From assembly GCA_038745535.1 (NCBI GenBank), contig JBCDLI010000027.1, positions 1-30,393 of the forward strand: a DNA stretch of 30,393 nt, written 5' to 3'. Under the pieces are notes generated by a model. It did no database searches, was not told the DNA's origin, and was given only the letters and a program-made list of their open reading frames with translations. The stretch's first letter is position 1. Each line of letters begins with the position of its first letter. The stretch is from JBCDLI01 sp038745535 (lineage in GTDB: Bacteria; Pseudomonadota; Alphaproteobacteria; Rhizobiales; Rhizobiaceae). Below are positions 26,691 through 30,393 of this stretch, piece by piece. The position numbers and the translations under genes are program-made.

Positions 26691-26745
26691 CCGGGCGATC
26701 TTCTTGTAAAAAGATCAGACGATCTGTTCGCCTGAGGTTGCGCGC

Positions 26746-26774
26746 TCTATACCACGGCAAATCAGAGGCGCAAG
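26746..26774 (-). promoter_or_regulatory. Probable housekeeping promoter of tRNA-Phe
   Basis: On the minus strand CTTGCG (26769-26774) and TATAGA (26746-26751) are separated by exactly 17 bases. This is close to the alphaproteobacterial housekeeping consensus CTTGAC-N17-CTATAT. The start point would fall near 26739, giving a leader of about 50 bases to the tRNA. No other candidate in the upstream gap is as good. Confidence 0.6.
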
Positions 26775-26837
26775 CGCGTGGGCTTGAATAATTCACCGAG
26801 GATCCACAGCGCCGAAAACTGGGGGTTTTAGACTGTA

Positions 26838-27254
26838 TTACGTACGGTCCGGAGTGCTCTCGGGTGATCTCTCACCGTCGCTGGCGAAGTCCTCAACGAT
26901 GCCCATGAACCGACGCATAAATCGCTCCATGTAATTCATGGTTTGCTCAAATTCGTCTTCACTTGGCAGGTCGCTTGATGTGCCACCTTCGCCGATTCTT
27001 TGTTCAAGCGCGGCAACGCGATCTTCAAGATCGGAGATATTGGCATCATAGGCGGCGCGATCGTCGGCTGCCATTTTGCAGATCAGTTGATCGCCGGAAA
27101 ATTCGCACACCGACATCTGTCCCGTTTCCGTGTCGAGGCGGACATAGCCGTCGTCGGTACGCTCTATGGTATAACGCTTCTCCTGAGCGGAGGCTGTCGT
27201 GGTGAGCGCGCCTGCCAGTGCAAGCACAGTCGTTAATTTGAGAACTGGTTTCAT
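26838..27254 (-). CDS. Exported coiled-coil protein of unknown function
   Basis: A 138-residue protein with a clear Sec signal peptide: a Lys-containing start, the hydrophobic core LTTVLALAGALTTT and a likely cut after ASA (residue 23). The mature N-terminus has RYTIERTDDGYVRLDTETGQ and two cysteines nine apart (VCEFSGDQLICKM), which could form a disulfide in the periplasm. A short coiled coil follows (ISDLEDRVAALEQRI), then an acidic stretch and an amphipathic Met/Phe/Arg-rich helix, NYMERFMRRFMGIVEDF. Related small secreted proteins occur in Hyphomicrobiales, but I know no function. ATG 27254 is preferred to upstream starts because it places the signal peptide at the N-terminus. Confidence 0.8.
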   Translation of the reverse strand: MKPVLKLTTVLALAGALTTTASAQEKRYTIERTDDGYVRLDTETGQMSVCEFSGDQLICKMAADDRAAYDANISDLEDRVAALEQRIGEGGTSSDLPSEDEFEQTMNYMERFMRRFMGIVEDFASDGERSPESTPDRT

Positions 27255-27375
27255 CTTTAGATTTCCCGTTTTCGAACCGGTATCTGGACGCCGTGACTGA
27301 ATTGCGACCAATGGCAGATTAAACGCGCCACAGCCTACTATCGCGCCGGGGAAACTGTTGCTACTGCGCAGCCCC

Positions 27376-27723
27376 ATGACCAGACTGGTATTCAAAATTC
27401 TGCGCGGAGACGAGTGGGACTTGTTCCAATCGGAAGGCGTGTTTCATGGGGCACCGATCGATCTGCAGGACGGGTACATCCACTTCTCCGCAGCGCATCA
27501 GGTCCGAGAAACAGCGGCGAAGCACTTTGGTGGGATCACCGGCCTTATGCTCGTTGCATGCGATACGAATTCGCTTGACGGCCAACTGAAATGGGAGGTT
27601 TCGCGAGGCGGTGACAAATTCCCTCATCTCTACGGCGAATTGCGCATGACCGACGTGGTTTGGACAAAACCGCTGCCGTTGGAAAACGGTGTGCATGTAT
27701 TTCCGCACGAGGTCGTCACGTGA
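27376..27723 (+). CDS. DUF952 domain-containing protein
   Basis: Small cytoplasmic protein of about 115 residues. The DUF952 pattern is evident: VFKILRGDEWDLFQSEGVFHGAPIDLQDGYIHFSAAHQV at the N-terminus (the DGYIHFS motif is characteristic), LKWEVSRGGDKFPHLYGEL in the middle, and a C-terminal V.W..PLPLE. Molecular function is unknown; the fold is related to ADP-ribosyl transferase-like domains by general family knowledge. Its TGA overlaps the GTG start of pyrD by four bases, so the two are probably cotranslated, an arrangement common in Hyphomicrobiales. TTG 27358 is an alternative start. Confidence 0.88.
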   Translation: MTRLVFKILRGDEWDLFQSEGVFHGAPIDLQDGYIHFSAAHQVRETAAKHFGGITGLMLVACDTNSLDGQLKWEVSRGGDKFPHLYGELRMTDVVWTKPLPLENGVHVFPHEVVT

Positions 27724-28805
27724 ATATTCTAGAAAAACTGGGCCGCGAGGCTCTGTTCTCGTTGGAGCCGGAACGCGCCCATCGTATTGGTATTAAGGCG
27801 TTGGCATCGGGCCTGTTGCCAAAACCCAGTCCAGTGGTTCGCGACGGTCGGCTTGCGACCACACTCGCCGGTCTGAGTTTTGCCAATCCCGTCGGTGTGG
27901 CTGCAGGCTTTGATAAGGATGCTGAAGTTCCCGATGCGCTTCTCGATATCGGTTTCGGCTTCACCGAAGTCGGAACACTGACCCCAAAGCCGCAGATCGG
28001 CAATCCGGCACCGCGTGTGTTCCGGTTGGTTAAAGAGCACGGGGTCATTAACCGCTTGGGCTTTAACAATGGTGGCCACGCGGCAGCCCTTTCGCGGTTA
28101 AAGAGTGTAAAGACTAACGGTCCGATTGGTGTGAACATCGGCGCGAACAAAGACAGCGAGGACCGAATTGCAGACTATGTAAGCGGTATCGAACGCTTCT
28201 ATTCGGTCGCGGACTATTTCACCGTGAACATATCTTCGCCGAACACGCCGGGCCTTCGAGATCTGCAGGGACAGGAGCAATTGCGTGAATTGTTGAGCCG
28301 CGTGTACGAAGCACGAGGAAAACAAATTGAAGCCGGAGCCGAGACGGTTCCGATCTTCCTCAAAATTGCGCCAGACGTTGCAGAAGAAGACCTTCCTGGG
28401 ATCGTGGAAGAAGTGAAAGCCCATGGTATCGAGGGTATGATCGTTTCCAACACGACGCTCTCCCGCGCCACGCTAGAACGCGATCCCGGAGAGGCTGGCG
28501 GTCTGTCTGGTCGCCCTGTTTTCGAGCGGTCAACAATCATGTTGGCGAAGACCCGCAAACTTGCCGGACCGGATATGGCAATCATCGGTGTCGGAGGCGT
28601 GGAAGATACAAAAACCGCGGTTACAAAAATCAAAGCGGGTGCAGATGCGGTCCAGATTTACACTGGGATGATCTATGGCGGTCCGAAGATCGCCGAGCGC
28701 ATTTGCTCCGGTCTGGTTGAGTTTATGGAACAGGAAAGTCTAAGCTCGCTGACAGAAATTCGCGATGCAGATGTGGATGAGTGGGCGGCCAAGTCGCTAC
28801 GCTAA
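27720..28805 (+). CDS. pyrD: Dihydroorotate dehydrogenase (quinone), class 2
   Basis: FMN enzyme of pyrimidine synthesis that oxidises dihydroorotate to orotate and passes electrons to membrane quinones. The N-terminal helix (LGREALFSLEPERAHRIGIKALASGL) is the class 2 membrane-association extension. NPVGVAAGFDKDAEVPDALLDIGF and VINRLGFNNGG follow, and the catalytic-serine motif NISSPNTPGLRDLQ is near 170. FMN phosphate-binding motifs GVGGV and IYTG lie near the end. It is 361 residues long from GTG 27720; a GAGG precedes this start, and the frame upstream lacks pyrD-like sequence. Confidence 0.96.
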   Translation: MNILEKLGREALFSLEPERAHRIGIKALASGLLPKPSPVVRDGRLATTLAGLSFANPVGVAAGFDKDAEVPDALLDIGFGFTEVGTLTPKPQIGNPAPRVFRLVKEHGVINRLGFNNGGHAAALSRLKSVKTNGPIGVNIGANKDSEDRIADYVSGIERFYSVADYFTVNISSPNTPGLRDLQGQEQLRELLSRVYEARGKQIEAGAETVPIFLKIAPDVAEEDLPGIVEEVKAHGIEGMIVSNTTLSRATLERDPGEAGGLSGRPVFERSTIMLAKTRKLAGPDMAIIGVGGVEDTKTAVTKIKAGADAVQIYTGMIYGGPKIAERICSGLVEFMEQESLSSLTEIRDADVDEWAAKSLR

Positions 28806-28843
28806 GCGATTGCAACGAAAGCTATCTCGACTATTTCGCTTCC

Positions 28844-29749
28844 ATGCGCTTGCCCATTGTCCACGCCCGCGAATACGACGCTGAATTCCCGGCGGGACAT
28901 CGTTTCCCAATGGCGAAGTACTCACTCCTGGCTAAGCGGTTGGTCCATGATGGATTACTGGGCTGGGATGAGTTCATCGTGCCCGAAGCAGCGCCAATCG
29001 ACTGGCCGAAACTTGCGCACGCCAGCCAGTACGTCGATCAGGTCTATGCCTTTGACGTTCCTGCCGATATCCAAAAAAAGGTCGGCTTTGAGATGACTAG
29101 CAAGGCGATTATCCGTGCCCAGCATGCGACGACAGGTTCGGTGCTTGCGGCACGTCTTGCACTGCAGCACGGCCTAGCCTGCAACACTGCAGGAGGAAGT
29201 CATCACGCAGGACCAGAACACGGTGCAGGCTTTTGTACATTCAACGATGTGGGTGTGGCAGCCAAAGTATTGCTGGAAAATGGTGAGGCACACCAAATTC
29301 TCATCATCGATTGCGATGTGCACCACGGAGACGGCACGGCTTTGATCTTTGACCGGGATGATCGTGTGTTCACGTTTTCAATGCACGCGGAAAACAACTA
29401 CCCCCACGTGAAACCGCCATCGGACTATGATCTGGGGTTACCAGATCGATTAGAGGATGAAGACTATTTGCGGTCGCTTGCAGACGCTCTGGAAGCAGTT
29501 TCAGCGAGGTGCCCCGCGCCCGATCTGGTTTTTTACAATGCGGGCGTGGACGTGCACCGGGATGATCGCCTCGGGCGATTATCGCTAACCAGCGACGGGA
29601 TCGTTCATCGTGACCGGATGGTAATTTCGCACTTTCACGGGAAAGGCATTCCTGTCTGCGGCGTCATCGGCGGGGGCTATTCGCGTGAGCCACAGCACGT
29701 GGCAGACCGCCATGCGATCCTGTTTCACGTCGCAAGCGAATTTGGGTGA
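28844..29749 (+). CDS. Histone deacetylase family protein (acetylpolyamine/acetoin-type amidohydrolase)
   Basis: Zinc-dependent deacetylase fold of 301 residues. The active-site His pair lies in GGSHHAGPEHGAGFCTFND (about 118-134). Zinc ligands are D and H in IIDCDVHHGDGTA near 157-161 and D in YNAGVDVHRDDRLG near 233. The glycine-rich GVIGGGYSRE occupies the place of the GGY motif. The natural substrate in bacteria is often unknown: acetylpolyamines, acetylated proteins or other amides. The frame opens at GTG 28781 inside pyrD, but ATG 28844 (MRLPIVHAREYD) gives the normal family start. It is 38 bases after pyrD on the same strand and ends abutting the opposite-strand DUF6460 gene. Confidence 0.92.
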   Translation: MRLPIVHAREYDAEFPAGHRFPMAKYSLLAKRLVHDGLLGWDEFIVPEAAPIDWPKLAHASQYVDQVYAFDVPADIQKKVGFEMTSKAIIRAQHATTGSVLAARLALQHGLACNTAGGSHHAGPEHGAGFCTFNDVGVAAKVLLENGEAHQILIIDCDVHHGDGTALIFDRDDRVFTFSMHAENNYPHVKPPSDYDLGLPDRLEDEDYLRSLADALEAVSARCPAPDLVFYNAGVDVHRDDRLGRLSLTSDGIVHRDRMVISHFHGKGIPVCGVIGGGYSREPQHVADRHAILFHVASEFG

Positions 29750-30016
29750 TCAGCGGCTTCGGTAGTTCATGATCCGCAGCAAAATAAACGCGGGGATTAC
29801 AATTGTGGCGCCGAGAATGAGCCAATCACCGAAGCGACCAAGTGCAGCCCATCCGCTCTCCCAAAGCCGCACGAAAAAGTCGCGAACCGAGCTAAAGATA
29901 TCGAGCGGGCTGAGGCCAAATACGCTCATGAACATGCCGACGATCAGTGAAACGACCACAAGTTTGAGGATTGTCCGACCGACGGTATCGCCGAGGATTT
30001 GGTTCACTTGTGCCAT
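29750..30016 (-). CDS. Small membrane protein, DUF6460-like
   Basis: An 88-residue protein with two hydrophobic helices: LKLVVVSLIVGMFMSVFGL (about 17-35) and WLILGATIVIPAFILLRIM (about 65-83). Between them lies an amphipathic Trp/Phe-rich stretch, IFSSVRDFFVRLWESG. This matches the layout of DUF6460 proteins of Hyphomicrobiales as I recall them; no function is known. The ribosome site GGAAAGAGAG sits ahead of ATG 30016. Its stop lies immediately next to the stop of the convergent deacetylase-family gene. Confidence 0.75.
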   Translation of the reverse strand: MAQVNQILGDTVGRTILKLVVVSLIVGMFMSVFGLSPLDIFSSVRDFFVRLWESGWAALGRFGDWLILGATIVIPAFILLRIMNYRSR

Positions 30017-30081
30017 GGCCGCTCTCTTTCCTTCCGGCCCGAAGTAGTTATGGCGATGCGCTGGTGCAAGCGAGGCAGATA

Positions 30082-30393
30082 CTAAGAAAGCATCGCTTCA
30101 AGCGCATCTAATCGGTCTGCTTCGTCGGGTGGTTTGTCCCAGCGGAGCTTTGAAATGCGTGGAAAACGCATCGCCACGCCGGATTTATGGCGGGTCGAGC
30201 GGTTCAAACCTTCAAACGCGATCTCCAGTACGAGGCCATGATCGGGTTCTGCCCGAACCGACCTTACCGGGCCGAAACGCTCTATCGTGTTGTCGCGAAC
30301 GAACTTATCGATCTGCTTCAACTCATCATCGGTAAAGCCGAAATAGGCTTTGCCTACCGGTACGAGTTGCGGATCGTCTGTTTCGCCTGTCCA
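30082..30393 (-). CDS. ATP-dependent DNA ligase, C-terminal fragment (5' end off window)
   Basis: The frame is open to the right edge; 103 C-terminal residues are seen. They match the end of the OB-fold domain of bacterial ATP-dependent ligases: VPVGKAYFGFTDDEL, VLEIAFEGLNRSTRHKSGVAMRFPRI and LRWDKPPDEADRLDALEAML. The AFEG...RHKSGVA.RFPR segment includes ligase motif VI-like residues. This version is the type often linked to a Lhr-like helicase and an exonuclease gene in proteobacteria, rather than LigD. The catalytic lysine domain lies outside the window. Confidence 0.9.
   Translation of the reverse strand, partial: WTGETDDPQLVPVGKAYFGFTDDELKQIDKFVRDNTIERFGPVRSVRAEPDHGLVLEIAFEGLNRSTRHKSGVAMRFPRISKLRWDKPPDEADRLDALEAMLS

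Noticed and set aside
26712..26725. AGATC-N4-GATCT hairpin with TTTTT between the tRNA-Phe promoter and gene, considered as an attenuator
   Set aside because: The stem is only five pairs and A/T-rich, too weak for a terminator, and it would block a tRNA that must be expressed constitutively.

Overview
The window looks like chromosomal DNA from an alphaproteobacterium, most likely Hyphomicrobiales (Rhizobiales), perhaps a marine lineage. The basis is family-level gene content: a DUF952-pyrD pair, a DUF6460 membrane protein, an iolC fused to DUF2090, a zwf-pgl pair, an ExoQ-like polymerase, and a promoter of the alphaproteobacterial CTTG(N17)TATA type ahead of tRNA-Phe. Genus was not determined. 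Coding density is high, and no stretch longer than about 170 bases lacks a gene. I saw no rRNA, CRISPR array, insertion sequence, integrase or clear pseudogene.

Layout. (1) 1-3436, minus strand: a branched-chain/polar amino acid type ABC transporter read as livG-livF-livH-livM; livM runs off the left edge and no binding protein gene is in view. (2) 3535-4338, minus: proC. (3) 4404-13602: a Wzx/Wzy-type polysaccharide locus. It has an ExoQ/WaaL-like polymerase and a family 2 glycosyltransferase on the minus strand, then divergently a GT4 glycosyltransferase, a WecG/TagA transferase and a DUF6492-like putative glycosyltransferase. A Wzx-type flippase converges on these, and a chain-length protein with an unusual Met/Pro/Gln-rich tail follows. 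An intrinsic terminator closes the locus. (4) 13739-14626: folD. (5) 14674-16850, minus: zwf-pgl. (6) 16997-21615: iolC-iolD-iolB, divergent from zwf, without the iolE often found between iolD and iolB. (7) 21628-26483, minus: a D-galactonate dehydratase and a fused 5-oxoprolinase. (8) 26616-26690, minus: tRNA-Phe(GAA). (9) 26838-30393: a small exported coiled-coil protein, a DUF952 protein with translationally coupled pyrD, a histone-deacetylase-family amidohydrolase, a DUF6460 membrane protein, and the C-terminus of an ATP-dependent DNA ligase at the right edge.

How they work together. Region 3 would build and export a lipid-linked repeat-unit polysaccharide: glycosyltransferases assemble the unit, Wzx flips it, Wzy polymerises it and the PCP protein sets chain length. 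The initiating phosphoglycosyltransferase and the outer-membrane exporter must be elsewhere. Regions 5-7 are central and peripheral carbon catabolism: the glucose-6-phosphate branch into the Entner-Doudoroff or pentose phosphate route, myo-inositol breakdown, galactonate and 5-oxoproline. I did not find a convincing wholly new system. The most unusual items are the chain-length protein's tail, a perfect 14-bp palindrome in a divergent glycosyltransferase promoter, and a GCCCGG duplication abutting tRNA-Phe.
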